64,000 bases of DNA, taken from Chitinophaga eiseniae (GTDB taxonomy: Bacteria; Bacteroidota; Bacteroidia; Chitinophagales; Chitinophagaceae). The notes under the pieces were generated by a model. That model was not told where the DNA came from. It saw only the letters and a program-made list of their open reading frames with translations, and did no database searches. A program made the translations under genes and the position numbers. The DNA lies in contig NZ_JABAHZ010000002.1 of the NCBI RefSeq assembly GCF_012641265.1, positions 62,001 to 126,000 of the forward strand. The letters are read 5' to 3'. This document shows positions 36,620-44,572 of the stretch, in pieces (within the stretch, counting starts at the first letter, position 1; every line of letters begins with the position of its first letter).

Positions 36620-36907
36620 ATGGAAACTTCCCAAGAACGAGATGAGCGACTATGGCGCATAGCGAAAGCCAGGGCCAGATTTAAATCTCATCTCATTATC
36701 TACCTTGTTATTAACCTGGGATTATGGGCCGTTTGGTTTCTGACAGACAGTAATAAATTGCATGGCACCCCCTGGCCCGTGTGGACATCGCTGGGATGGG
36801 GTATTGCACTCGGTTTTCAATACTTCAACGCCTACCATAAAGATCCTTATGGCGACGCGCTGAAAGAATATGAAAAACTGAAAGAACAACAACATACGCG
36901 ACCCTGA
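36620..36907 (+). CDS. 2TM domain protein
   Basis: The 95-residue protein starts with RLWRIAKARARFKSHLIIYLVINLGLWAVWF (first helix). A turn and second helix follow (PVWTSLGWGIALGFQYFNAY), then a charged tail (GDALKEYEKLKEQ). This is the 2TM family, a small inner-membrane domain often linked to histidine kinases or found alone in Bacteroidota. It starts 34 bases before the acyl-CoA ligase and is probably co-transcribed with it. Confidence 0.85.
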   Translation: METSQERDERLWRIAKARARFKSHLIIYLVINLGLWAVWFLTDSNKLHGTPWPVWTSLGWGIALGFQYFNAYHKDPYGDALKEYEKLKEQQHTRP

Positions 36908-36940
36908 TATCATTGAACTAAAACGAAATTCGACAGCTAT

Positions 36941-38755
36941 ATGGATCAACCGCAGCGACTATTTGACGTGATTGCTTACCAACTTACCAACTATCCCAAA
37001 ACAGATATGTTGGCCGGTAAAGAAAACGGGGAATGGAGAAAATACAGTACAAAGGAAGTAGCGGACATTACTCTCCGGTTTAGTTCAGGCTTGCTCAAAC
37101 TAGGCATCAGAGCGGGTATTAAACATAATGAAGAAAAAGATAAAATAGCCATTATTTCACCTAACCGGCCGGAATGGCTGCTCACCGACCTGGCGGCACA
37201 GCAGCTGGGCGCGGTGCTCACCCCCATCTATCCGACTATCAGTGAACACGAACTGGCTTATGTACTCAACGATGCAGAAGCGCGCATTCTTTTTGTGAGC
37301 GACAAAGACCTGCTCGACAAAGTAACCGCACTGCGTGATCAATTTCCTACCATCCGGGAGATCTTTACCTTCAACAAAATAGAAGGCGCCCGCCACTGGA
37401 CGGAAATACTGGACATGGCCAACGAGGCTGACTTTGCACAGATAGAGGAAGGAAAGAAAAATATTTCACCCGAAGAACTGGTCACCATCATTTATACCTC
37501 CGGTACCACCGGAACGCCCAAAGGCGTAATGCTGAGCCATCACAACATTATGAGCAACGTGCTGGCCTGTAAGCCCTACCTACCGGTAGACAACGATGCC
37601 AAAGCCCTGAGTTTCCTTCCCCTGAACCATATTTTCGAAAGAATGGTGACTTACCTGTATCTCACCACCGGCGTACCTATTTATTACGCTGAAAGTATGG
37701 ATACCATTGGGGATAACCTGAAAGAGGTAAAACCAACCATTTTTACCACCGTACCCCGGTTACTGGAAAAAGTATATGAGCGGATTATGGCCACCGGCCT
37801 GGAGCTCAAAGGCATTAAACGGGCTTTATTTTTCTGGGCGGTAGACCTGGGCAAACGATATGAAATCAATAAAAACCAGGGCGCCTGGTACAACCTGCAG
37901 CTTAAACTGGCTAACAAACTGATTTTCAGCAAATGGAGAGCTGCTTTGGGAGGCAATATCCAGGCTATTGTGAGCGGCGCGGCCGCCTGCCAGGTGCGCC
38001 TACTCAAAATCTTTACAGCTGGCGGTATTCCCATTATGGAAGGCTATGGGCTTACCGAAACATCGCCGGTAATCAGCGTCAACCGCATTACGGTGGAAGA
38101 CCGTATGTTTGGCACTGTAGGCCCCATTATCAGCGGCATTGAAGTAAAACTGGCAGAAGATGGGGAAATCCTCTGTAAAGGTCCCAATATCACTATTGGC
38201 TACTACAAACGCCCCGATCTTACCGCCGATGCCATCAAAGATGGCTGGTTCCATACCGGCGACATAGGTGTACTCATTGATAACAAATTCCTGAAGATCA
38301 CCGATCGCAAAAAAGAATTATTCAAAACCTCCGGTGGCAAGTTCGTAGCGCCTCAGCCTATTGAAAATAAGTTCAAGGAGTCGCCCTACATAGAACAAAT
38401 CATGATAGTAGGCGAAGACCGCAAGTTTACCGCCGCCCTGATCGTTCCTTCGTTCTCCAATTTGCGGAACTGGGCTCAAAAACGCGGCATTACGACCAAT
38501 TCCAACGAAGAATTGTTGAAACACCCGGATGTACAGGACCTTTTCAAACAGGCAGTAGAGAAGTACAACCAATTCTTCAACCACATTGAGCAGGTAAAGA
38601 AATTTGTACTGCTCCCCAAAGAATGGACCGTGGATGGCGGCGAACTAACCCCCACCCTGAAAGCCAAACGAAAGGTAATACTGGAGAAATACAAAGCGGA
38701 AATTGACGGTATTTATGCCCCTGCCAATGGGAAAGTAGATATAGAAAGTCTTTAA
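36941..38755 (+). CDS. Long-chain fatty-acid:CoA ligase (AMP-dependent synthetase)
   Basis: The 604-residue protein carries the AMP-binding signature TIIYTSGTTGTPKGVMLSHHN, the linker GYGLTETSPVISVN, the adenylation motif GWFHTGDIG and the hinge KITDRKKELFKTSGGKFV. The length and the final KEWTVDGGELTPTLKAKRK match the long-chain acyl-CoA synthetase group (FAA1/FadD15-like). It activates fatty acids to acyl-CoA at the inner face of the membrane. The tRNA-Arg gene follows. Confidence 0.93.
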   Translation: MDQPQRLFDVIAYQLTNYPKTDMLAGKENGEWRKYSTKEVADITLRFSSGLLKLGIRAGIKHNEEKDKIAIISPNRPEWLLTDLAAQQLGAVLTPIYPTISEHELAYVLNDAEARILFVSDKDLLDKVTALRDQFPTIREIFTFNKIEGARHWTEILDMANEADFAQIEEGKKNISPEELVTIIYTSGTTGTPKGVMLSHHNIMSNVLACKPYLPVDNDAKALSFLPLNHIFERMVTYLYLTTGVPIYYAESMDTIGDNLKEVKPTIFTTVPRLLEKVYERIMATGLELKGIKRALFFWAVDLGKRYEINKNQGAWYNLQLKLANKLIFSKWRAALGGNIQAIVSGAAACQVRLLKIFTAGGIPIMEGYGLTETSPVISVNRITVEDRMFGTVGPIISGIEVKLAEDGEILCKGPNITIGYYKRPDLTADAIKDGWFHTGDIGVLIDNKFLKITDRKKELFKTSGGKFVAPQPIENKFKESPYIEQIMIVGEDRKFTAALIVPSFSNLRNWAQKRGITTNSNEELLKHPDVQDLFKQAVEKYNQFFNHIEQVKKFVLLPKEWTVDGGELTPTLKAKRKVILEKYKAEIDGIYAPANGKVDIESL

Positions 38756-38781
38756 ATATTAATTTAAAACCCTTACTTTTG
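38751..38781 (+). promoter_or_regulatory. Promoter of tRNA-Arg
   Basis: TTTA at 38751-38754 (three of four of TTTG), exactly 19 bases, then TACTTTTG at 38774-38781 (perfect TANNTTTG). Transcription would start near 38788, 25 bases before the tRNA. The -33 element overlaps the stop of the ligase gene. Confidence 0.65.
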
Positions 38782-38812
38782 CCACCCGATCCCGGAATCG
38801 GGATGATAGAAT

Positions 38813-38884
38813 GGCCTCATAGTTCAATGGATAGAATAGAAGTTTCCTAAACTTTAGATACAGGTTCGATCCCTGTTGAGGCTA
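38813..38884 (+). tRNA. tRNA-Arg, anticodon CCT
   Basis: The 72 bases fold as a cloverleaf. Acceptor arms GGCCTCA and TGAGGCT pair with one wobble. The anticodon stem GAAGT/ACTTT encloses the loop TTCCTAA, giving anticodon CCT for the AGG codon. The T arm is ACAGG-TTCGATC-CCTGT and the discriminator base is A. CCA is not encoded. A strong terminator follows 13 bases later. Confidence 0.95.
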
Positions 38885-38897
38885 CGAAGAACATTTA

Positions 38898-38936
38898 AAC
38901 GCTCGATTTCAGCTTTACTGGAATTGGGCGTTTTTC
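38898..38936 (+). terminator. Terminator behind tRNA-Arg
   Basis: AACGCTCGATTTCAG (38898-38912) pairs over its whole length, with a few wobbles, with CTGGAATTGGGCGTT (38918-38932) around loop CTTTA, followed by a T-run. Confidence 0.92.
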
Positions 38937-39316
38937 TTTACTGCACGTGAAGTTCGAAGAAAAGAGAGGTAAAAAGAGTAAAGCGGAATTAAGCCCCAAT
39001 ATCCCCAAAGCCTTCCCAATTTTGCCCCGCAGAACAGTTACACGGTTCATTGCACAATCATTCCTTGGCAAGAGCTTCAGTACATGTTAAGAAATGTTAA
39101 GGTCTGGCTAGTGTTTTCTGATATATAAAAGACATCTATAAAAACGGATTAGCTATTTACGTAAATAACCAAACTAGATAGGTTAATAAAAAATATTATG
39201 CCTGGTGAAAATAAAAACATCTAACTTAAGAGAGTCAGATGATATCGTAACACATGATATGGGCATCTCTCTGAAACCCACGATAAGTAAGTGAAAACGA
39301 CAATAAAAAACAAATT
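38936..39316. other. Gene-free start of the tRNA-Arg insert
   Basis: About 380 bases without a convincing gene. A frame of 47 codons from GTG at 38947 to TAA at 39090 has a lysine-rich start and could be a gene remnant; no family is recognised. An imperfect hairpin lies at 39230-39271 (GAGAG, GATG and ATATC on the left matching GATAT, CATC and CTCTC on the right), just upstream of the first island gene. It may be regulatory. Confidence 0.5.
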
Positions 39317-39808
39317 ATGATCAAGTCCATTTTACCCAAAGTAATGACAGTATTCTGTTTATCGCTATTTTTAAATAATTCAGCAAGCAGCCAAACTTCA
39401 ACGCCACAAAAACAAAACCTACCATCCAGTACTCCAAATTCTAGCACTGATCTGGATGGGTATCCTGTGCCATATCTATTACCAGAAGGTGTTACATCTG
39501 GAACTCAGGAATTTACATGGTCTGTTGCCGAGCATATAAATGGATTATGGGTGATTAAATCGAAGGAATCAGTTGATGTAGGAAGCAAAATTACAAGTAT
39601 TACTCATATAAGTTCCTGGCTAGAGGGCACCGTCATCGGCAACTACTCTGAAATTGCAAAAGAAGGCTTTGGTCTATGTGGCTGCCCCTCTGTTACAGTT
39701 AGGATAACTGGACAAATTGCAATCACCCTTTGGGGAAACCCTGTTGGACGTACGTATTCTAATACTCGTTTGTTTGCACTTGAAAAACTTACGCAAATCG
39801 TTGAGTAA
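39317..39808 (+). CDS. Unrecognised exported protein of the tRNA-Arg insert
   Basis: The 163-residue protein has a signal peptide (MIKSILPKVMTVFCLSLFL, cleavage near ASSQ). A Ser/Thr/Pro/Gln-rich linker follows, then a domain of about 120 residues with the motif GFGLCGCPSVTVRITGQIAITLWG. The pair of close cysteines in CGCPS could be a metal or disulfide site. No family is recognised. Codon use is more AT-rich than in flanking genes. The next gene starts 12 bases later, so they form a unit. Confidence 0.65.
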   Translation: MIKSILPKVMTVFCLSLFLNNSASSQTSTPQKQNLPSSTPNSSTDLDGYPVPYLLPEGVTSGTQEFTWSVAEHINGLWVIKSKESVDVGSKITSITHISSWLEGTVIGNYSEIAKEGFGLCGCPSVTVRITGQIAITLWGNPVGRTYSNTRLFALEKLTQIVE

Positions 39809-39820
39809 CATTATTATTAA

Positions 39821-40660
39821 ATGAGAAAAAAAATATTCGTTTTTCTTGGTGTCGGTTTACTCTTTATTGCACCTTTGTTGCGGGGATTTAACAATAGGGA
39901 AACCGGTTTCAGAACATATAATTCCGAAAATGACAATGAGATAGTAATATCCTACAAAATAACTATTACTTTTCAAGGTCAAAAATTAGTAATGGGAGAC
40001 ACTATTTATTCTCGTGGTGATTTCATGTTGGAACCCTTGCATACCATAAAAACCGAAGATGCTATTGTAATAGATTCTACGGGTAAGACAATACGAAGTT
40101 CAAGCAAGTCAACTGTAGAAGTTAATCCCAGTGCCTATTACCTCACTTCCATCAGCAAGAAAGCAGGTATGGCATTTGATTCGAGCGTAGCGCCGAAAGT
40201 GACCAGGAGCTACACAAACGACAATAAACAATTAGGCTATGGCTTTTCTGATGAACCTTTTCTGACAAGTAGCAAAGGTCTTTTAGATAATCTGGAGAAA
40301 GAGAAAGATACCATTATTAACGGTCAGCGTTGTACCATTTTTTTATGCGTAAAAGATATTGCGACAACCGCAAATAACAAGCCTGATGTATCAAAGAAAA
40401 CTAAAATTATAATAAACAATGAACAGCAGGAATTTTGCTACTCTTTTATAAGTAAAAAAATTTGCAACCAGTTTGGAGGATCAATTGTCTATATGGAAAG
40501 CTCCTTTGCTAGTGGATTGCATGCGATCATGCAATTTAGTTATAAGAAAGGATTTACGCCAAGAGAGAAGGTTTCGATGGATAAGTATGTTAGCTTATAC
40601 AATGCAAACCTACATTTGCTTGACACTTTAAAAACCAGAACAGGAAAACGTGGATTGTAA
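39821..40660 (+). CDS. Unrecognised exported protein of the tRNA-Arg insert
   Basis: The 279-residue protein has a hydrophobic signal (KKIFVFLGVGLLFIAPLL) without a clear lipobox. The rest looks beta-rich, with alternating segments such as NEIVISYKITITFQGQKLVMGDTIYSRGDFML and INGQRCTIFLCVKDI, and a basic C-terminus. It has a general likeness to exported Bacteroidota proteins of the GLPGLI kind, but the defining motif is not seen. It probably shares a transcript with the preceding gene. The function is unknown. Confidence 0.62.
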   Translation: MRKKIFVFLGVGLLFIAPLLRGFNNRETGFRTYNSENDNEIVISYKITITFQGQKLVMGDTIYSRGDFMLEPLHTIKTEDAIVIDSTGKTIRSSSKSTVEVNPSAYYLTSISKKAGMAFDSSVAPKVTRSYTNDNKQLGYGFSDEPFLTSSKGLLDNLEKEKDTIINGQRCTIFLCVKDIATTANNKPDVSKKTKIIINNEQQEFCYSFISKKICNQFGGSIVYMESSFASGLHAIMQFSYKKGFTPREKVSMDKYVSLYNANLHLLDTLKTRTGKRGL

Positions 40661-40685
40661 CTCGGAAGCGCTTTCTGTGTCCTAG

Positions 40686-40793
40686 TTACTAATATTTGCT
40701 AAGGTGTTGAATGTACCAGATGCAGAAAATGTAGCTCTTAACAATAAGTTCTTTAAACTTGCAATCGCAAAGGGGCCATTCGCCAAAACCTAA
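40686..40793 (+). pseudogene. Short remnant reading frame in the insert
   Basis: Thirty-five codons without an internal stop end in TAA and have a protein-like composition (AKVLNVPDAENVALNNKFF, then KLAIAKGPFAKT). There is no start codon at the left end, where a TAG lies in frame. It may be the tail of a lost gene. No family is recognised. Confidence 0.25.
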
Positions 40794-40863
40794 ACCCGAC
40801 ATTGAAATGAAATTTACAAAAAATTAAATATCAATTAATTATAAATCATTCAAATAGCCCCAA

Positions 40864-40878
40864 TGAGGCTACAAAGAA
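40864..40878 (+). repeat. Second copy of the tRNA-Arg 3' end (possible att site)
   Basis: TGAGGCTAC followed by one differing base and AAGAA repeats 38877-38891. Upstream bases TTCAAAT resemble a T-loop, so the copied part may be longer but diverged. Confidence 0.5.
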
Positions 40879-40911
40879 GCCTTGCAATTTATGGATTGTA
40901 AGGCTTTTTTA
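40877..40911 (+). terminator. Terminator next to the second tRNA-end copy
   Basis: AAGCCTTGCAA (40877-40887) pairs with TTGTAAGGCTT (40896-40906), one wobble, followed by a T-run. It would be the original tRNA-Arg terminator if the insert is removed. Confidence 0.85.
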
Positions 40912-40938
40912 TTTGCGGACCCTAAGAAAGTATATTTG
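40908..40938 (+). promoter_or_regulatory. Promoter of the alpha/beta hydrolase gene
   Basis: TTTA at 40908-40911, 19 bases, then TATATTTG at 40931-40938 (perfect TANNTTTG). The expected start is near 40945, 19 bases before the ATG. A second TAATTTTG at 40948-40955 lacks a -33 partner. Confidence 0.6.
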
Positions 40939-40963
40939 TACATGATTTAATTTTGCTCTCATC

Positions 40964-41620
40964 ATGAAAACACAATCCTTCACACTCACCGTCTCCCCCT
41001 CCGTAGGCACGGTTTCAGCCAAATACATCGCACCAGATAAACCTGCCTGCATCTTTACACTCGCACATGGAGCAGGAGCCGGAATGGACCATTCGTTTAT
41101 GGAAACATTGGCTACTGCTCTTGCCCAGGCAGGCATTGCCACCCTGCGGTTTAATTTCCCCTTTGCGGAAAATAAAAAAGGCCGGCCTGATGCTCCCGCG
41201 GTGGCCCACGAAACAATAGCGGCGGCCATTGCAAAAGCGCAGGAATTGCATCCAAAGCTACCACTGTTTGCTTCCGGTAAATCTTTCGGGGGAAGAATGA
41301 GTTCCCAGTATCTTGCCATGCATCCGGAAAGTGCTGTTAAGGGCATTGTTTTCTATGGATTTCCGCTTCATCCATCCGGCAAGCCTGGTACCGAACGTGC
41401 CGAACATCTGAAAGCACTCAAAATACCAATGCTTTTTTTACAAGGCAGCAAGGATACGCTGGCCACCTGGGACCTGATTGAAACCGTATGTCGATCTTTG
41501 CGAAAAGCTACGCTGGTAAAGCTGGAAGGAGCTGATCATTCTTTCAAGGCCGGGAAAAAAGATGTGATGTCGTTGTTAGTAAGTGAAACTAAACAGTGGG
41601 TGGAGAAAGTGCTGAAGTAA
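40964..41620 (+). CDS. Alpha/beta hydrolase of the KANL3/Tex30-like group
   Basis: The 218-residue protein has FTLAHGAGAGMDHSFM after the first strand (oxyanion region), the nucleophile elbow in ASGKSFGGRMSS, the acid residue in LFLQGSKDTLA and the His in EGADHSF. This is a complete Ser-Asp-His triad in the order expected for dienelactone-hydrolase-like enzymes of the KANL3/Tex30 family. It has no signal peptide, and the substrate is not predictable. Its stop codon directly abuts that of the convergent acyltransferase gene. Confidence 0.82.
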   Translation: MKTQSFTLTVSPSVGTVSAKYIAPDKPACIFTLAHGAGAGMDHSFMETLATALAQAGIATLRFNFPFAENKKGRPDAPAVAHETIAAAIAKAQELHPKLPLFASGKSFGGRMSSQYLAMHPESAVKGIVFYGFPLHPSGKPGTERAEHLKALKIPMLFLQGSKDTLATWDLIETVCRSLRKATLVKLEGADHSFKAGKKDVMSLLVSETKQWVEKVLK

Positions 41621-42265
41621 CTACCGTTTCACCAGCTTTCGCACTGGTACGCCTGTATACACCCCTTCTTCCAAAATATCTTTCACCACTATGCCTCCCA
41701 TGCCGATGGTTACGTTGTCTGTAATCTTCACTTTTTGTCGTACGGCGGCATTGGTACCAAAATACACCCCATTCCCAAAATGGCAGTTGCCGCTGATATT
41801 TACGCCGGGGGCGGTGGTAAAAAAATCGCCGACTATGCAGTCGTGGCCCAGGGTGGTGTGATGATTGAGCTGCGCGTGTTTCCCAATTTTTGCATTGAGG
41901 CTAACGATGGCCCCAGGAGTGATGATGCTACCTTCTCCTATCTCTACTTGCCGGGAAATATAGGCGGTAGGATGGATGATGGTGGCATAGGTGGTATCAA
42001 CGGGCAGTTTGTCGACGATGCCTTTTCTTACCGCGGGGTCAGCGATGGCAATCACCACGTCATACAACAAGGCATCAAAAGCAGAAAATGGGATGACAGT
42101 TACACCCATTACGGTTGCTTCCGTATGGTATTCATCGTCTACCATGAAGCAGGCAATATCTGCAATCGCCTGCGTTTTATCCATGGTATCCATGATATAG
42201 CAAAGTACTTCCCTGCCAAATCCGCCTGCACCCACAATGCATATTTTCTTTTTGTTGCCCGTCAT
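41621..42265 (-). CDS. Sugar O-/N-acyltransferase of the NeuD/PglD/VioB family
   Basis: The 214-residue protein has an N-terminal nucleotide-sugar-binding Rossmann part (KICIVGAGGFGREVLCYIMD) and a C-terminal left-handed beta-helix of hexapeptide repeats (ISRQVEIGEGSIITPGAIV; IGKHAQLNHHTTLGHDCIVG). The catalytic His lies in NHHTTLGHD. These enzymes acetylate amino- or hydroxyl groups of nucleotide sugars for surface polysaccharides or glycoproteins. The divergent neighbour is a sugar aminotransferase, so the two probably make an N-acylated amino sugar. Confidence 0.87.
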   Translation of the reverse strand: MTGNKKKICIVGAGGFGREVLCYIMDTMDKTQAIADIACFMVDDEYHTEATVMGVTVIPFSAFDALLYDVVIAIADPAVRKGIVDKLPVDTTYATIIHPTAYISRQVEIGEGSIITPGAIVSLNAKIGKHAQLNHHTTLGHDCIVGDFFTTAPGVNISGNCHFGNGVYFGTNAAVRQKVKITDNVTIGMGGIVVKDILEEGVYTGVPVRKLVKR

Positions 42266-42457
42266 ACTTTTCCTGTTGATAAGATAACTGAAGATATTTA
42301 GGATTTAAATGTATGAAAATTGCAGAATAGTAACTATACAACATTTAATCAATAATTTATATATAAATATTTTCCACTACCCGTATTTTATACACAATCT
42401 TTGTACCTTCACTCATCCCGACAATTATAAATTCGAGGGATTTGTAATATAAGCCAG

Positions 42458-43534
42458 ATGATACCAGTAACTAAACCCTTTCTTCCACCGAGAGAAGAAT
42501 ACAATAAATATCTCAACGATATATGGGACCGGCAATGGCTCACTAACCACGGGCCTTTGGTAAATGAGCTGGAGAGCAGTCTTAAAAGGTACCTGCATGC
42601 ATCTAACCTGCTGTTCCTTTCCAACGGAACCATTGCCATTCAAATAGCTATTAAAGCACTCGATTTAAGTGGGGAAGTGATTACGACGCCTTTTTCTTAT
42701 GTGGCTACTACCAGCACGATTGTTTGGGAGAACTGTAAACCGGTGTTTGTTGATATCGATCCGCTTACTTTCAACATCGATCCTGACAAGATAGAAGCCG
42801 CTATTACCGAAAAGACAACCGCCATCCTGGCTACCCATGTTTTCGGGAATGCCTGCAACATAGACCAGATACAAGCCATCGCAAAAAAGCACCAGCTAAA
42901 AGTTATTTATGATGCCGCTCATTGCTTTGGAAGCCTGTATAATGGCAAATCTGTTTTTGAATACGGCGACATCAGCACCTGCAGCTTTCACGCCACCAAA
43001 ATCTTTCATACGGTAGAAGGAGGTGCGGTATTTACTACGCAACCTGAACTGATTGACCGCATGGCATTGCTTCGGAACTTCGGCCATACCTCTCCTGTTA
43101 CCTTTGACGGTATCGGCATTAACGCGAAAAACTCTGAATTCCATGCTGCCATGGGACTGTGCTGCCTGGAGCATATGAACGAAATTTTCAAAACGCGCAA
43201 AGCTCAATGGCATCGGTACCAGGCAGCCTTGCAGGAATCCAATAAAGTGCAGCTGTTGACCATCACCAAAGGATGCGATTTCAACTGCGCCTATTTCCCG
43301 GTGGTATTTGAAAGTGAAGCCGTGTTGCTGAAAGTGATGGCAGCGCTCAATTTGCAGTACATACAGCCAAGAAGATATTTCTTTCCATCGCTCAACACTA
43401 TCAATTATGTAGATAACAATAGTTGTCCAAACTCCGAGTCGATTGCACAAAGAGTATTGTGCTTACCACTCTATCATACCCTGCGGAAAGAAGACCAGGA
43501 CCTGATCCTGAAAGTAGTCCTGAAAAACATATAA
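42458..43534 (+). CDS. DegT/DnrJ/EryC1-type sugar aminotransferase (VioA-like)
   Basis: The 358-residue protein opens with IPVTKPFLPPREEYNKYLNDIW and WLTNHGPLVNELE, as in VioA-type enzymes making dTDP-4-amino-4,6-dideoxyglucose. The pyridoxal-phosphate Lys is in FHATKIFHTVEGGA. A 4-keto-6-deoxy nucleotide sugar is the likely acceptor, with glutamate as donor. A NeuD/VioB-type acyltransferase is divergent from it, separated by 192 AT-rich bases. No other sugar genes are near, so the 4-keto substrate must come from elsewhere in the genome. Confidence 0.88.
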   Translation: MIPVTKPFLPPREEYNKYLNDIWDRQWLTNHGPLVNELESSLKRYLHASNLLFLSNGTIAIQIAIKALDLSGEVITTPFSYVATTSTIVWENCKPVFVDIDPLTFNIDPDKIEAAITEKTTAILATHVFGNACNIDQIQAIAKKHQLKVIYDAAHCFGSLYNGKSVFEYGDISTCSFHATKIFHTVEGGAVFTTQPELIDRMALLRNFGHTSPVTFDGIGINAKNSEFHAAMGLCCLEHMNEIFKTRKAQWHRYQAALQESNKVQLLTITKGCDFNCAYFPVVFESEAVLLKVMAALNLQYIQPRRYFFPSLNTINYVDNNSCPNSESIAQRVLCLPLYHTLRKEDQDLILKVVLKNI

Positions 43535-43537
43535 AGG

Positions 43538-43572
43538 AAAGATCAAAGTGCCAGTCACTTTGATCTTTTTTA
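43538..43572 (+). terminator. Terminator of the sugar aminotransferase gene
   Basis: AAAGATCAAAGTG (43538-43550) pairs perfectly with CACTTTGATCTTT (43556-43568) around a 5-base loop, followed by a T-run. Confidence 0.93.
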
Positions 43573-43630
43573 TACCGGTCAGAAAATAACCAGGCGGCCA
43601 ATACTGGCCTACCTGGTTACACGGGCGCTT

Positions 43631-44572
43631 CTATTCTCTGATAGTATGTTTATCTGCCAGGGCCATTTTAGCAATTTCATCTTTCCGTTTAAAGCTTACA
43701 CCCGCATGTTGCTGCATGTAAGCAAATAATTCGCTGGTGGCTTTTACCATTTGCGGAGATCCTCCTATACGATCGTGAAAACTGATAGACATCATACGGC
43801 GGCGGTGAGCAGCTTCTTCATACAACTGATCAAATTCCATTTTTACCTGCTGTAAAAACTGGTCGGTCGAAAACCATTGCCCGGTGATCAGTTGGATATC
43901 ATTACAACGCAGCGTATAGGGCACCACGGCAAAATCGATGTTATTCACTTTCGTTATAAATGGTTCATCGCGACTGAGATCATCTATGTGATACAAAAAT
44001 CCCAATTCCTGCAGAATGGTGAGCGTATTATCGCCGCGCCGCAACCAGTTGGCATTGTAGCCCACGGGCATAACACCGGTGGCTTTCTTCACTGCTTCTA
44101 CCCCGTCTTTAATGAAGCGTTTTTCTTCTTCATAAGACAACATATACTGCGATGACCAATCGCGGCCATGTGCAGCGGCTTCATGTCCACGCTGTACAAT
44201 TTCCCTGGCGAGCGCCGGGTTCTTTTCCACCGCGCTGCCTACCATGTGGGAAGTCACCTTAATACCGTGCTTGTCCCAGTTATCCAGCATACGGGGGATG
44301 CCTTCTTTATAACCGTATTCGTACCAGGTGTTAGCGGGCCAGTCTTTATAACCTTTCGGCATATTCTGTGGAAACGGGCTTTCCGGATGTGCTGGTTGTC
44401 CACCTGCTTCAAACTGCATGGATACGGATACTACCAGGCGGGAGCCGTCGGTCCAGCCGGGGCTTTGCTGGCGTTGGGGTGCTGTGGTTGCAGCCATCAT
44501 ACTAACTGGATTTACCATACCGGCCAATCCAACCAGGCCGGCTGTTTTCAGGAATTCTTTTCTTGTAGCCAT
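43631..44572 (-). CDS. Exported polysaccharide deacetylase-family protein (PuuE-like)
   Basis: The 313-residue protein has an N-terminus (TRKEFLKTAGLVGLAGMV) resembling a Tat-type signal with only one of the twin arginines. The NodB-fold body contains VSVSMQFEAGGQP where classical deacetylases have TFDDG. It then has RGHEAAAHGRDWS, like the metal-site segment of the allantoinase PuuE group, and MMSISFHDRIGG near the end. The substrate is not clear: a ureide-type amide is as possible as a polysaccharide. Its ATG overlaps the stop of the DoxX gene (TAATG), so translation is probably coupled. Confidence 0.82.
   Translation of the reverse strand: MATRKEFLKTAGLVGLAGMVNPVSMMAATTAPQRQQSPGWTDGSRLVVSVSMQFEAGGQPAHPESPFPQNMPKGYKDWPANTWYEYGYKEGIPRMLDNWDKHGIKVTSHMVGSAVEKNPALAREIVQRGHEAAAHGRDWSSQYMLSYEEEKRFIKDGVEAVKKATGVMPVGYNANWLRRGDNTLTILQELGFLYHIDDLSRDEPFITKVNNIDFAVVPYTLRCNDIQLITGQWFSTDQFLQQVKMEFDQLYEEAAHRRRMMSISFHDRIGGSPQMVKATSELFAYMQQHAGVSFKRKDEIAKMALADKHTIRE

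Larger units (their letters stand above)
38877..40878. mobile_element. Putative small, degraded genomic island at the 3' end of tRNA-Arg
   Basis: The last bases of the tRNA gene and its flank (TGAGGCTAC-G-AAGAA, 38877-38891) recur with one mismatch at 40864-40878. The interval of 1987 bases is more AT-rich than either side. It holds two unrecognised exported proteins, short remnant frames and no housekeeping gene. Each copy of the tRNA end is followed by its own terminator. This is the usual outline of insertion into a tRNA gene by a site-specific recombinase. No recombinase is present, so the element cannot move by itself. The repeat is short, and a chance or partial tRNA duplication is the alternative. 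Confidence 0.45.

Noticed and set aside
40964-42265. Convergent hydrolase and acyltransferase genes as one functional unit
   Set aside because: They run toward each other with abutting stops; there is no shared transcript and no shared pathway.
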